Positions 23,861 through 36,015 of a stretch of DNA of 64,000 nt are shown piece after piece. The number at the start of each line of letters is the position of its first letter. Within the stretch, counting starts at the first letter, position 1. The DNA comes from Solea solea. Its lineage: Eukaryota > Chordata > Actinopteri > Pleuronectiformes > Soleidae. Position numbers and translations under genes: made by a program. The notes beneath the pieces were generated by a model, which was given only the letters and a program-made list of their open reading frames with translations, was not told the origin of the DNA and made no database searches. The stretch spans positions 25,626,586 through 25,690,585 of the forward strand of contig NC_081143.1 of NCBI RefSeq assembly GCF_958295425.1, written 5' to 3'.

Positions 23861-26800
23861 TGTGTAAACAACTCAATTCAGCTCAATAAGGAAATAAGTC
23901 AAGAGTCTAAATCATGCTAGTGTGTTAACGTGTTGATATGTCGCAAGGCAAGGAACTGATAATGTTGCTTTTTTTTTTGCATAAATACTGCAATGAATGC
24001 ATTTCCATACTCTTCCATTCCCGCAGTCTTTCCCCTGAGGGCTCCGACTACTTGCATAGACATGGCAACTGTGTTATGCACAATAAATCCAGGCCCATAG
24101 CGTGTCTGTCTATCCAAATTAAGGCTGTTTTTGTATAGTGATTAGAGAGTATATACAGCTGCATGTTGTGCTGGGCTGTAGTAATGACATTACTTCCAAT
24201 GACTGACACTGATCCTAATTTGTTGGAGCACTGTGTCGCTGTATTTGCCTGCAGTGGTGTGGACAGACAGAGGAAGGAGAGAAAGACGGAGGGATACAAA
24301 ATGAGTATGAAGAGAAAGAAGGCACTCCAGTGATAGGAGTTGTGCTTTATCTGCCTCACTCTTTTAGTGTTGGCACTTGCTATTACTCAGCATTAAGAGT
24401 TGTGCTGTGTCTGCATGGTTTTGTTGTACAAACATTGTTTGGATTTGAAAGTGCTACTGGAAGCAGGAACAATCTTGGCTGGTTTCAACCTCTGTGGTAA
24501 CAGTGAAAGAACAAGTTATGACATTGGTCAAGATGCTGCCGTTTGTTGACTGTGTCTTTGGTGTATGTTGCTCAGGTCCCTTTTACAAAGTTAGCTGTGA
24601 GTGGAGCTCACTCAGCTCTGGATCCTTTACGTGATCTGAAGGCAGACTCTTCTGTCACTGCCTTTGATGGGATGAGGATGACAACAGGCTGCTTTAAGCA
24701 GGCCTGCTCTGAGGTCAGCAGAGGGGGTTCTCTGGCTGCTGTGATGTTGTATCCCTCTGTACTGAAGAAGCCTCAGGAGAGCTGACCAGACAAGTCTGTG
24801 TCCTGCTCTTCAAGGGAGAGGACTGTGTGCTTTGGGCATTGTGTGCAAGGAGGAGAAGGGAAAGTGTCCTACCTCCACACAGGGGGACAGGGGGGAAAGA
24901 GACAGAGGAGGAGGGGAACCTAGCACTTGTGTTGTTGATGTTATGTCACACAGTGACCACTTGAGGATCCTGGGACATTTGGGGAGTTTTATGGCCCTCT
25001 TTGTCTTAAGACAAACGGGCATGAACTCTGCATTCACAAAGCATGTCGACTCCATATATGAGCGGATGCTGCTGACTGAGTCCCAGTCGTAACTTGAGCT
25101 TGGATGAGCAAACAATGGCTTGCCATAGATATGTCTGAATGTCCAAGAGTGACGTCACTCCCAGTTCCAACTTCCAGTGTTAAATGTAAATGGAACACGG
25201 TATGAGGTCCAACAGTTCAGTTCAGAATAAATCCCTTCAGGTGATCTCAATTTTCTAATCCTCCTCAGCAAAAACTACAGTTCTCCACAATTTTACATCT
25301 TTAAAACAGTTGTTTAGGACTATTTGTGTGACTGAAAATGGAATCTGCCCACACAATGCTGATAATCCTTTAAATATGGTAAATGTGTGTATCCCTTTGT
25401 TAGCGCCCGTCATCAGTGGGAGGGTTTGCGCGGCTATCTGCACCTGCAGGCCCGCTCAAGCACACCTCCTTTCCCCAGAATCCATTCATCCTCCATTCTC
25501 CCTTCACACGCTCTGTCTGTCCCCAGACATCAGCAGAGGGAGCAGGAGAGGAGGTGAAGACATGCTGTGTTGTGTGAGAGCATGCATGAAAAATGACTCG
25601 CAGTACGGCATACGGAAGGAAGGGACATCAAAGTATATTAGACAAGGAATGTCGGGGCTTTCATGTTTACACATATTTCCTATTCTGGATTGTCAGAGCT
25701 ATTCTCTGAATGATGACTGAGAATCAAGTATGCTCTCTCTCTTGCTTCAACTGTTGCTTTTTGAATTACCTTTCCCTGGGCAATCACATATAACTAATGG
25801 CTTGCTCCTGCCTCTGTTCACATACGGTAGATGCTTTCCATGGTGACACTGCCTCTTCACAATGTCTTAAATGACTCTTACGTCCAGTCATTTCTTCGCA
25901 CTATCCACGCAGTGCTTCCAAATCTTCAAATCAGGGTTAAGTTTTCAAGTTTACCTAGATGTTGTCTTGCAGACTTAATTGCCTTTAGTGATGATGTTCG
26001 AGGTGAGGTGTTGTCTTCCTTTGCTCATATACAGGATAATGTCTACGTTTGTGCATCAGCACTTCCTAAAGTTCAAGCTTATGGATTACTTTAGCGTTAC
26101 TTTACCTTACTGCCCAGCCGATGTGTGGCTTCCTTTGCTTTGCCACGTCTTGTCTTCATATCCACAGTTCTGCGCTGTGCTGCCATTTTTCTCAATGGCA
26201 TTTGTAAATGTCAAGGTGGAAGTATTTTTTATAGCCTCCTCGGCTTTGTGGGCATCAAGCAGCTTCATTTTTGAAACTAAAAATCAGTTGTGCCGAGGAG
26301 AATGTTACCATAGGGTTTGACGAGTCAGTTAATTCAGTTCTTAACTTGCCTTGTAAGTCCTAACAATTTATTTAAGAGTTGAAATAGTTACGGATGACTC
26401 CCTCATACACTATGGAGACAGCATCTAAAATGCTGCTTGGTTGATTTTAAATGGGACAGTGTCAGGATTTGCCAAACTGCATTGTGGAGCCCATTGTTTC
26501 ACTTGGGCAGCACATTGAGAAATGTTGAACTTTCCAAGCGGCAAATCGTGTTATGCAAATATCCCAGCGCAGGCGTTAGCCAATCAATGTCTGCTTATAT
26601 ATTTATATGTTCAGCTCAAACAGTACATCATCCAAACTGAACCGCCAGACAAGGCTAGTCTTCATATTCCTGGCGTATAATTCAGTCTCAAAGCACCTAA
26701 CAACAGCAGACGCCAATTCGCCATCACTTAAGCAACATAAACAGCTCTAACAGACACTGTTCTGGTGACTTGTGAAAGCAGCCTCCGGCACCAGCCATCT

Positions 26801-27074
26801 GGCTCAGCCGCCGTCACATGTACGTATGTGTATATCCAGCAAAAGTATCATTTTATCTCCATTTTTAGTTGAGTGTTAAAAGCAGTATGTAACGTGTCCA
26901 CGTTTTTGCATACACCACCATTATTTATGTATTTGTTTATGTTCATGCCTGTTACAGGGCAGATCGTTTACCACTAGCTTCAGCATCACATCTGTGGGTA
27001 TTTAAATGTAAAAAAGAAGCTAAAACGAAGTAACAGATTATTGGATTAGTGGGAAATATTAATATTGTGTAAGT

Positions 27075-27142
27075 ATCATTATTATTATTAATAGTATTAT
27101 AATTATTATTAGTAGTAGTATTAATAATAATAATTATTGTGT
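27075..27142. repeat. (ATT)n-rich tract
   Basis: Imperfect ATT/TAA trinucleotides. Confidence 0.85.
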
Positions 27143-27291
27143 AATGTAATATTGTGTGTATGAAAAAAAAAAGTTTTTTAAATAGGTTACAGATTTCACT
27201 GGATGCCATCTGTCTGTCTGCTCTGTTTTCCCGTACTGTTTATGTATGTGTGCATGCGTGCTTATGTGTGTATATACTTCATATACTTCAT

Positions 27292-27292
27292 G

Positions 27293-27378
<86 letters not shown>
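27292..27378. repeat. long (TA)n array
   Basis: About 87 bp of TA with one GTATA interruption near 27315. Self-complementary and likely polymorphic. Confidence 0.97.
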
Positions 27379-27382
<4 letters not shown>

Positions 27383-28659
27383 ATAGTGGGTCCTCCCCCT
27401 TATGTTGTTATGTTAAGCTGCCAAACTGCATGGAAAAGGAGAGCAGATGGGGGACCATAATTGATCTCAATCATTTGGTGGAAGGACTATATTTAAATTC
27501 TTGTTCCTGTCCTTATAAGAAATATGTGCACTTAGATAAACACAGTCATTTTCATGAAAAATAATTGTTTCTTGTGTGCGCTTTCTGTATGATTATCTGT
27601 GCGTGTTGCAATTTATGTGTAAGTTTCATCTCTAAACTGTGTGACTGAGTCCTCGACTAGCATTATTAAACAAACCAACACATTTAAAACACAATTTTTT
27701 AGCTTAAATTAGCTTCAATTCTTGTTAAACATTGGTATAAATATGGTTATACGAGTAAAATACAGTGCACAGTAGAAGATGATGATTACATGTTCACTTG
27801 CAACTTGAACAAAAAGGCAGTTAGTAGTGGATTCCTTGTAAACCGGGAGTGAGCTAATTCATTTTTAAAAGTGTGGCAAACATCAGTACAACAACTCATT
27901 CTCATGTAAATATTCTCTGTCTTTGTTCATGTGGAGACGCTTTTGAGTTGAAGATAATTAGTTTCTTTGTATCGGTTCAAGCTGTTTAACCAAAACAGCG
28001 AAGCAAGTGTTTCTCTGAGAATTGTTGGATTGCTTTTGTCAGAAGAGATGAGAGATATTGGGTATTTTTGTTTGCAGTGGGACTGTCAGTGACATTCACT
28101 CTGCTTGTTGTATAGAGTTGTGTATCACTTTGTTTGTTTGTCGACCTTCACTGGCTGTTTTTTTTTTTTACGTCGCTGTGTCATTTCTAATTTAATATCA
28201 CTAACATTTTCCATTATCAAAATCAATAGGGTTTCCATTTATGGCACAATGGGTGAATAAGAGTATAATACAGGTGAATTATCACGGTAGATAAAAGGCA
28301 TTTTCATCCGACTCTTCACTCCTCACCTCAGGCTGAGCAAAGCATTTACAAAAAAAAACAAAAACACTGCACCAGCTTTGATTCGCATCGTATGATGCTG
28401 CCACCTCCTTGTTTTAAAGGAGTCCAAACCATTCTGTCAGCTCCGAGGAGAACGAGTGCTGCTGTAGTGCTGAATCAGGCACTACATCATTTAGTCATTA
28501 CTCAGTAAAACAGACAGTTCTGCAGCCTCACTGAGAGTCGAGGAAGAACCAGCTCGGTTATTTTTTCCCTCAACAATGGAGGAGTCAACTGTGTTTTATA
28601 TAATCGCTGATCCCCTTTTTTGTTTACTTTTCTTTTAATCATCTAAGTAGTTTCTATAT

Positions 28660-28768
28660 TTTTTAATTTTAGATACTTTATTAATCCCCTTAGGGAAATT
28701 ATTCTCTACATTTTGACCCATCCTAGAATTAGGAGCAGTGGGCGGGGAGCAATGGGGGTTGGGTACCT
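28660..28768 (+). repeat. TTTATTAATCCC fish repeat
   Basis: Has ACTTTATTAATCCCCTTAGG, GAAATTATTCTCTACATTTT, GACCCATCCTAGAATTAGGA, GCAATGGGGGTTGGGTACC. This is a frequent dispersed fish repeat, broken at about 28770 by the SINE that follows. Confidence 0.75.
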
Positions 28769-28769
28769 C

Positions 28770-28910
28770 GATCGATAGATAGATAGATAGATACTTCATT
28801 CATCTCACAGAGAAATTCACGCCCTTTCGACCTGGTGGGGACTTGAACCGGCGACCTTTCGGTTACAAGCCAAGTTCCCTTTCCACTTGGCCACAGGCTG
28901 CGAAGGTCCT
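28770..28910 (-). mobile_element. tRNA-derived SINE
   Basis: On the minus strand the head reads GTGGCCAAGTGG (RNA polymerase III A box) and, about 40 nt on, GGTTCAAGTCC (B box), the layout of a tRNA-derived promoter. The body continues GTGAATTTCTCTGTGAGATG and ends in (TATC)n at about 28791-28774, a simple-repeat tail as in fish SINEs mobilised by LINEs. The tRNA-like part is not a gene: it lacks a proper 3' acceptor stem and is fused to the tail. Confidence 0.8.
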
Positions 28911-29704
28911 CCATCATCATCATTACAAGCTATAGCAGTAATTGCACATTAAGTGTGACCGTGTTCAGATTAACTACACATGTTATCAATGCAATGACGC
29001 GCACAATTACACATTAAGACACGTTGAATAAACAGCAAGTATGAGATAGCGTCGGTCGACATTCAATCGAGCGACGAGCAGTTTCCAGTGTTGTAAGAAC
29101 TGCATCGTTGTTCTGACGCAGCGCGTGACAAAATACACACAGTGACAGAAGAGGGAGGAGGAAACATAGCGGCCTCAAGACGACAGAGGATGACTCTGTT
29201 TTTAAACACAACACAGTGTCATATGTCCATAGAGCAGGTTGCAGCAATATGGCTTGTGTGCCTTCAAGTCCTGCCAAGTGTTACTTTAACAACGGCATCA
29301 GCTGTGTAGCTGTGTGTGTGCGCGTGTGTGTACACCGACAGCGTAGTATAGAGATGCTGATTCATTTGATGATTAACATGGATGAAGATGTGTTGTTTCT
29401 CTCTGATATTGCAGTTTGCTTTTTTTTCAGGACACTCAGAGACACCAAGAGTTAAACAAACATCTCACCGGAAACACCTTTAAACAGTGTGTTGGTCCTC
29501 AGTGTGTGGCATCTTCCCTTGCTGTTGTTTTCAGAGCGAAACACATTCTTACTCCGTCCAAAGTAGGAACTCACTTAGTAAAGAGACACTTGGCTACACC
29601 GTGCTCAAATATGACAACAGTGAAAGATGGCAGAGAACGAGGGAGAAGAGAAATGGATATCGTGACCACACCAGAGTCGGTTGTGTCTTTGACAAAGACG
29701 TGCA

Positions 29705-29731
29705 CATCACACACACACACACACACACATG
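29705..29731. repeat. (CA)n microsatellite
   Basis: About 11 CA units; a second short CA tract lies at 29815-29830. Confidence 0.95.
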
Positions 29732-30599
29732 CCCACATGCAAACGTGGTGACATGTGTATGAGCATCTGTACCCAGCTGGTGGTGAAACAGTATAGCTCA
29801 TTAGAGCTCTGACGCCACACACACACACACCACACTGCAGGAACGTGAGAAGGGGGAAAATGACACACGCAGAGAGAACAAACGCATGTTTGCGCAGCTA
29901 TTTTTTTGAAGGACGTTGCATTGATTTGCATTCATTTGGATAGCCTGAACAAAGCACTATTCCTCATTTTAGATATAACCATTTAATGCCTTAACCTTAA
30001 CCTATACCCAAAGTGTGGCATGACACCTCTTATAAGCAATTAGGATTTTCCACCTGCCCTTATTACATACATTTTTGATCTTTGATACAGCAAGGGTGTG
30101 TGTGTGTGATATGAGATCTGTTTCGGGATGGCACAATAATGACTTTCCAGCAACTGCAGTCACAATTGGATAAAGAATATAGGAAGGAAGCTTTTACACA
30201 CAGTATAAGATACTACACTACTGGTAACCCCTTATATCCTGATAAGATGAACCGTCCAACAAGTCCTCCAACTGAAACTGAATAAATATTGGTCGTTCTG
30301 TTAAATAAATATGACCAATATGTAAGTTTTTAAAATTGACGTCCCCTAACGGTCGTATAAATAACAGCAATCTGTTAGTGTTAGGGCATTAAAAGACTAG
30401 GTAGAGAGAAAGGTAAGGTAGTGAATTAAAAATTACAATTAGTAAGAATTAGCGTGTGTAAAAGTCAAACCTGTGTCGACCACACCAAAGTACAAAGCGT
30501 TAACCACTCAGCGAACCGCCGCTAGAAACCTCAGTGAAGCTACTGAATGACCAGATTAATGTCATATATACCAACAAATATAGGTCGTAATTCCTGCAT

Positions 30600-31010
30600 A
30601 AGATGTGCTTATCATTGGAGGACGGTCTCAACAGTCAGACTTTGCCTCGGTGTAACAAGTATCATGGGGAGTGTTGGCACTTTTGCCCACTTTCTTTGGA
30701 AATGGAAATGTATTAAAAGATTATGGGGCATTTTCGTTCTTAATCTCCCCCCAAAAACAGATAGATCTTACTTATTTACAAACTATACAAACTATGTGAC
30801 AAATTATTAGCTATTAGCCAGAAAATGTATTTTGATAAACTGGGTTAAAGATAAACCACAGACTGCAGCTTTGTGGTACAGGGAGATGTTTACTGTAGGG
30901 TCCTACCCCAGGAGAGACTTAGTGCTGTTATTAAGGGCAATGAGAGGGGTTTTTACTCAAGTGTGGTCTCCTCCACTTGACTATTTGCCTGGGGAACAGA
31001 GTCAGTTAGT
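30600..31010 (+). mobile_element. L1/Tx1-like LINE ORF2 C-terminal relic
   Basis: Frames in order give VGTFAHFLWKWKCIKRLWGI, then LLARKCILINWVKDKPQTAA and LWYREMFT, then VFTQVWSPPLDYL. The order G-T-x-x-H-x-x-W-x-C-x-x-I-x-x-x-W, then A-R-K-x-I-L-x-N-W-K and finally F-x-x-x-W-x-P matches the distal part of L1/Tx1 ORF2 proteins. At least one stop and some shifts interrupt it. A (T)n-rich stretch follows at 31100-31125. Confidence 0.7.
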
Positions 31011-31621
31011 GCTGGAGGGTCAGTACTCCCTGCAGGGGCCACACACACTCATCCAAAATAAACCCATAACTGGCTCTCAGCCAGAATGGATGGATGGTGT
31101 TTTTTTTTTTGTTTTTTTTTTAAATGTTACCCTTTTATTTCACCTAAATTTATTTGTGTATGTTATGCCCTATCTAGGGGAGGCCGAGGAATAACCACAG
31201 GGTGTAACAGCCAGATTATTGCTCCAATGCTAGTTTACGCCATGCAGTAGAGTGTACACGCCTTCCCAGTGTTTTTCCCAGCAGTACGTAGAGTGTTGCG
31301 AGACCTGACTTTGTATATGGCCGGATTTATATTCCGTTAAATTAAAGTACAGCGTGTAATCCCTCCACTCTGTCGTCTGTGCTGGAGTTCTGCTAACGGC
31401 TGCTACGGCTGAGCCCCACCGTGCGTTTTATTTACAAGTAATAACTTCAGCTTCATACAGACATACAGTACGTGGAAGGAAAAGAGCTGTAGAATGGAAG
31501 CGAGAGAGATAAATCATACTGAAGAGACTGAAGAAAGAGTGTGAGGTGTGGAAAAGTTAGTAGAAAGGATGAACGAGTAATACAGGAGGGAAAGAGTGAA
31601 TCAGAGCGGAGGTAAATGAAA

Positions 31622-31648
31622 GTGTGTGTGTGTGTGTGTGTGTGTGTT
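31622..31648. repeat. (GT)n microsatellite
   Basis: About 13 GT units. Confidence 0.95.
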
Positions 31649-32211
31649 GTGCTCACGTGTCTGTGCACATGCGTGTGCACCTCGATCTTCTCTGACTTGC
31701 AAACCACTTCTGGGACAGAGGATCTACTGCATCCATTAATCTCATTTAATAATTGATGCCATCTTCTCCAGAAGGACTCTCGCCTGAACTGGTGGCATAA
31801 AATGAGACGTTTAATTCTCTCTCTCTCTCTCTCTTTCATAATTACTTTTTTTCTCTTGCATTTACAGCCTAAATCGTCTAATATCTATTTAGCTGCATTT
31901 ATTGTGCTTTGGCAATGAATCACTTGTTTCACCCCCAGCTTTTTGCCAGTGTGCTGTAGGTTATACCTAATGTCATGAGAATGTTATAAGTGGCTTCTCG
32001 TTCAAGCCATTGCAGCAGATAAATGACCCTTATGCTTCTGAACTTGTACATTTGAAGAGCTGCTACGTGTCTCACCCCATATTTTTCTCATGTTTGGATG
32101 TTAAGGATATTAGTGCCATAACTAGGTCGAAGCACTGTAACATTAAACACTACAGCAAGTTTGAGCGTGGGATCTTCAGTGCTTAACAACGTTTCTGTAC
32201 ACTCATTAACT

Positions 32212-32280
32212 CAGGCGTGTCCAAAATCCGGCCCACGGCCAATCGCGGCCCTCGGCCAGATTTAGTACGGCCCACAGCTT
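32212..32280 (+). mobile_element. hAT-like terminus
   Basis: CAGGCGTGTCCAAAATCCGG followed by CCCACGGCCAATCGCGGCC resembles the CAGGGGTGTCCAAA...GGCCC ends of common hAT non-autonomous elements. The other end was not located. Confidence 0.6.
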
Positions 32281-33068
32281 CCGTTTTATAAAGTATTGTT
32301 TATGTACTGGGAGGGACTCGGACAGAGACTTGACCCAGGGCCATTACAACCCTAACCCTGAGAGAGAGAGGGAGGAGCTGCTTGGTGTCACAAGTGGTGT
32401 ATACACGTAAAAAAAAAAAGCATTTGGGATATAATGTGACTTTGGGGAAAAGACTATGGATCAATGACTTAGTGAGGAAGTGAAATAAACAGAGAGAGAG
32501 AGACGGTGATGAAGACTATAAGAAGAAAGAAGCAGACCTGTTATATATCCGCAGCTGCTCCTCTGACTCGACCTGAGAAGACAAAACAGTGCATCTTTTT
32601 GAAATATTCATTTAGCTGCCGTACGCTTGACTGTGACGGCCAGCTTATGTCACGATGCTCTTCAGGAGTGTGTGTGTGTTTGTTGTTGCCTCTGTCGTCT
32701 GATATAAAGAGTTTGTGTGTATGTGTGAGCGAGGTATAGAGGTATTGTGTTAAGGTGTATGGTATATCTGCTCACTGTGTAAAGTGTATCAGGGGGCAAT
32801 GGGATTCAGTGAGGATGCATCATTGCACTTTTCTGTGATCAGTGTGTCCGTGTGTGTGTGTGTAATCTTGTGTAACTGACCAAAATGAGCCATCTTATCT
32901 AAAATTGGTGCAAAAAATTGCCCGAAATGACAGATCCCCATTACAGATATAAAAATGGCTGCATTTCAGAGTGGTTGGTGTTTTCGGTTTTGAAGTTGGA
33001 ACTTTACAAGTTAGAGTCTACATACATGGCCTTAAAGAATAAATACATTTATACAATATATTTATACA

Positions 33069-33091
33069 ATATATATATATATATATTTACA

Positions 33092-33164
<73 letters not shown>

Positions 33165-33170
33165 GTACAT
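33069..33170. repeat. long (TA)n array
   Basis: About 100 bp of AT dinucleotides with two short breaks; a second array at 33262-33300 contains GT then AT. Confidence 0.97.
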
Positions 33171-33181
33171 TAGTATAGAGA

Positions 33182-33207
33182 AAAAAGTCAGAATTCTGAC
33201 TTTTTTT
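33182..33207. repeat. palindrome AAAAAGTCAGAATTCTGACTTTTT-type
   Basis: AAAAAAGTCAGAA is followed directly by TTCTGACTTTTTT: perfect 13-bp arms with no spacer, lying between two (TA)n arrays. Confidence 0.85.
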
Positions 33208-33253
33208 ACATGTGCCCCTAACACTCCTCCGTAATACGGTATGTATGTATCTA

Positions 33254-33287
<34 letters not shown>

Positions 33288-33508
33288 CATACATATATAT
33301 GTATACATGCCCATTTAGCATTATTTTAAAGCAAAAATTTTACTTTAAATGACCATCTTTAAAATCATTTGTGTGGGTTACTGCCTTGATAATTGGGAGA
33401 ATGGAACCTCTTTTTTCAGGACTCCCGCTGTCTTTGCTCCGAGTAGCTTTGGTGAGTCGTTGGGAAAACTGTGGTGAGAAGTGTGTTAACTTAACGACAG
33501 TCAGGGAC

Positions 33509-34155
33509 TGACCCTGGATTTCCACTGGACGCGGAACGGCCGCGGAACGGCCGCGGCGCGGTTCTGCTTCGTCCTCTCCCAAACGTCAATCCCCACCGGG
33601 CGCGTTACGGCAGCGGCGCGGAGCCTTGGGAGCCAGCGGTATTCACGGAAGATCGCGCGATAATCTCGAACGGACGCGAGATCCCGCGATAGACTGTGTG
33701 TATAAAGTAAACAACAACAACACAGCTTCTTTCATTTCTCCACTTCCATAATCAGTCTCTCGTCGTCCATTGTCTCCGAGACCCTCGGATCAAATGACTG
33801 TTGACCTGGGAGCACCGGTTATGACGTAACGTTGAGGTGAAGTTGTGACCTGCGCATTGTGTTTTATTTTGAAAGGGGGGCGGAAGTGTTTTACTTTGAT
33901 ACTGTGTCGGACTTCCTGTCTTGTGCGATCTGCTTCGTTGAAATTTACGAGGTTCAGCAGCGGCAACGGAAAAAATAGAACTGATTCCTATCGATAGCGC
34001 TGCGGCGCGGCGAGCCGCTTCTGGGCCGCTGCTGATCCGCGCCGCAGCGCGGCCGGTGGGAATGCTCACATTGATTAGAATGGAAGCGATTTGCAACGGC
34101 TGCCGTTCCGCGGCCGTTCCGCGGCCGTTCCGCGTCCAGTGGAAATCCAGGGTCA
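33509..34155. mobile_element. CpG-rich non-autonomous DNA transposon, 647 bp
   Basis: The left end TGACCCTGGATTTCCACTGG continues ACGCGGAACGGCCGCGG; the right end is its exact reverse complement for 48 bp (33509-33556 against 34108-34155). GAC flanks both sides (33506-33508 and 34156-34158), a candidate 3-bp target duplication that would fit PIF/Harbinger-like elements. Inside, similar CpG-rich blocks (CCCACCGG, GCAGCGGCGCGG) again face each other. No transposase frame is visible; open frames here are side effects of GC-rich sequence. The perfect termini suggest a young insertion. Confidence 0.85.
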
Positions 34156-35827
34156 GACTGTCAGAATCAGGGCCCGGGAAGTTCAAAAGAAATGCTCAAA
34201 AGAAACACAAGTAATCAAAGTCATCAAACATTTGCTTTCATCATGGAGTGTTTGCAAGTGTCTACATGTCCAGGACGTGAGTGAGGACTGCAAAAGTCTT
34301 GAAGTAATATGTTTTTTTTAAATGCTTTGTTACACCTAGGTGGTAAATGTATCTTCAAAACGTGTTATTAACAGCTAGGGTGTGTTTTTTTTTTCTCTCT
34401 ATGTAGTCATGTTCTTCACTTTTGAAGACTTCGAGGTTTTGTCTTCCTCGCTTCCTCCGGCAACAGTTTTCTCAGATTCTTCTTCTCTGCCATGACGAAC
34501 TTATAAAATAACACTATCGCTGCCTTGATCTTATAACTCTTTAAAAGTTGAAGGTAAATGTTCCTTCCCTCTGGCTTCCTTTTTTAGAATGTGTATAAGA
34601 AAAAAAACTTAACTTTCTTGTATGTTTTTAGATTGTAAAGTTCAGCACACAGCATTCAATATGTACCTTTTTGAGCGGGCAGAAGCGGCACTTTTAGCGA
34701 TTTAGTCACATTTCTACCTTCTGTTTCTCATCCAGAGTCAGCACTGCACACACTGGTGCTTGTCGTAAGTTACAGACAGACAGATATTTCTTGCATATAC
34801 GCGTAGATCATGATTGCATGATTTATTTATCAGTTATTCTTAATCTACTGTTACCTTTAACCCCTAAATTTCATGTAAACACTTAATTAAGCACAGTGTT
34901 TATAGATATGTATGTAACTTCTTGTTTTAGGAAGACAAAATAGAATAGATGAATGTACTTTTGTAAAAATGACTGTATCGCACAGATACTGGTATCTGTA
35001 TCGGATCTCATATTACATATGTTAGTCTTCCCCCAGCTTTCTTTATCAGGCATAATCTCCAGCGACTCTCTCTCTCCTCCTCTCTGCATCCAGCCTGTCA
35101 AATGAAATCAGGGCCAAACACTGAGGAACCAACCTCTGTGGTCACTCGCAGATGAGGTTATATCTCGCTCCCTCCGCGAACTCCAACCTCACTCTTCACG
35201 CTCCGTGTGTTTTTATCGGCCAGATTTTACCTGATCTGCTCGGGAGCCGTAGCAGAATCAGGCCTCTGTCTGCTCCTGTCATCGTCCAAGGTTACAATGA
35301 TACAGTGGCACCGGGGAGAAATTCATATTTCATGGCTCACTAAGTTACCATCCCAACCTTATGGATGATTTAAAACACGTGTGGCAGTTTGGCCACCGGA
35401 CTAATGGCCGTTTGCCTGACTGCAGAGAAAAGAGAAGAAACCTTTCTGCTCAGATGTTTCACCTTTTGACTGAATGTAAATGCAGGTTTCAAATCTAAAA
35501 TGCTGTTTAATTACATTTATTAAACCCGGGAAGCAATTTTCAACTTTATTCACAGCTGTCTTTGACCTGCATTAAAAAGGAATGAATACATTTGACCCTC
35601 CTGACGTGAATAAAACCCATTCCAGCATCAAAATGTTGTTTCACGTTGCTATTAGAGCTGCAACTATTGATCTGTTCATTATAATTTGAATTTCAGCTCC
35701 TTAAATGTGAATAAGTTGTGGCTCCTGATGGTAAACCGAACATGTTTGACGTTTGGATGTGAGGTTTGGGAAACACAGGTTTATATGTTTTTGTACAACA
35801 ACGGACATTTAGAGATTTACAGATTAA

Positions 35828-36015
35828 TCAAGACGGGCCACATGTGGCTAGCAGTGTTGCCTCACAGCAAAAAGGTTGCCCAGCCAGGTCTTTCTGTGTG
35901 TGCGTGGGTTTTCTCTGGCTTCTCTGTTTTCCTCTCGCAAGTCCAAATACAATACAAGTCCAAACTGACCATAAGTGTGATTGTGAATGGTTGTCTCTGT
36001 GTGTGTCCAGGGCTG
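35828..36015 (-). repeat. L2-type tail repeat, reverse orientation
   Basis: On the minus strand it gives the GAAAACCCACGCACACACAG and TTGCTGTGAGGCAACACTGC blocks of the L2-type tail family, including GGCCCTGGACACAC-like sequence at its start. It is decayed but colinear with the other copies. Confidence 0.7.

Noticed and set aside
27154..27564. Tyr-Ile repeat proteins over (TA)n arrays here and at 32918-33321 and 58300-58889
   Set aside because: These are translations of TA dinucleotides, not genes.
28830..28905. tRNA gene on the minus strand
   Set aside because: A and B boxes are present but the cloverleaf is not complete and the sequence runs into a SINE body with a (TATC)n tail.
33752..34186. 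144-codon minus-strand frame as a transposase
   Set aside because: It runs through the CpG-rich inverted end of the 647-bp element and shows no catalytic motif; GC-rich DNA simply lacks stops.
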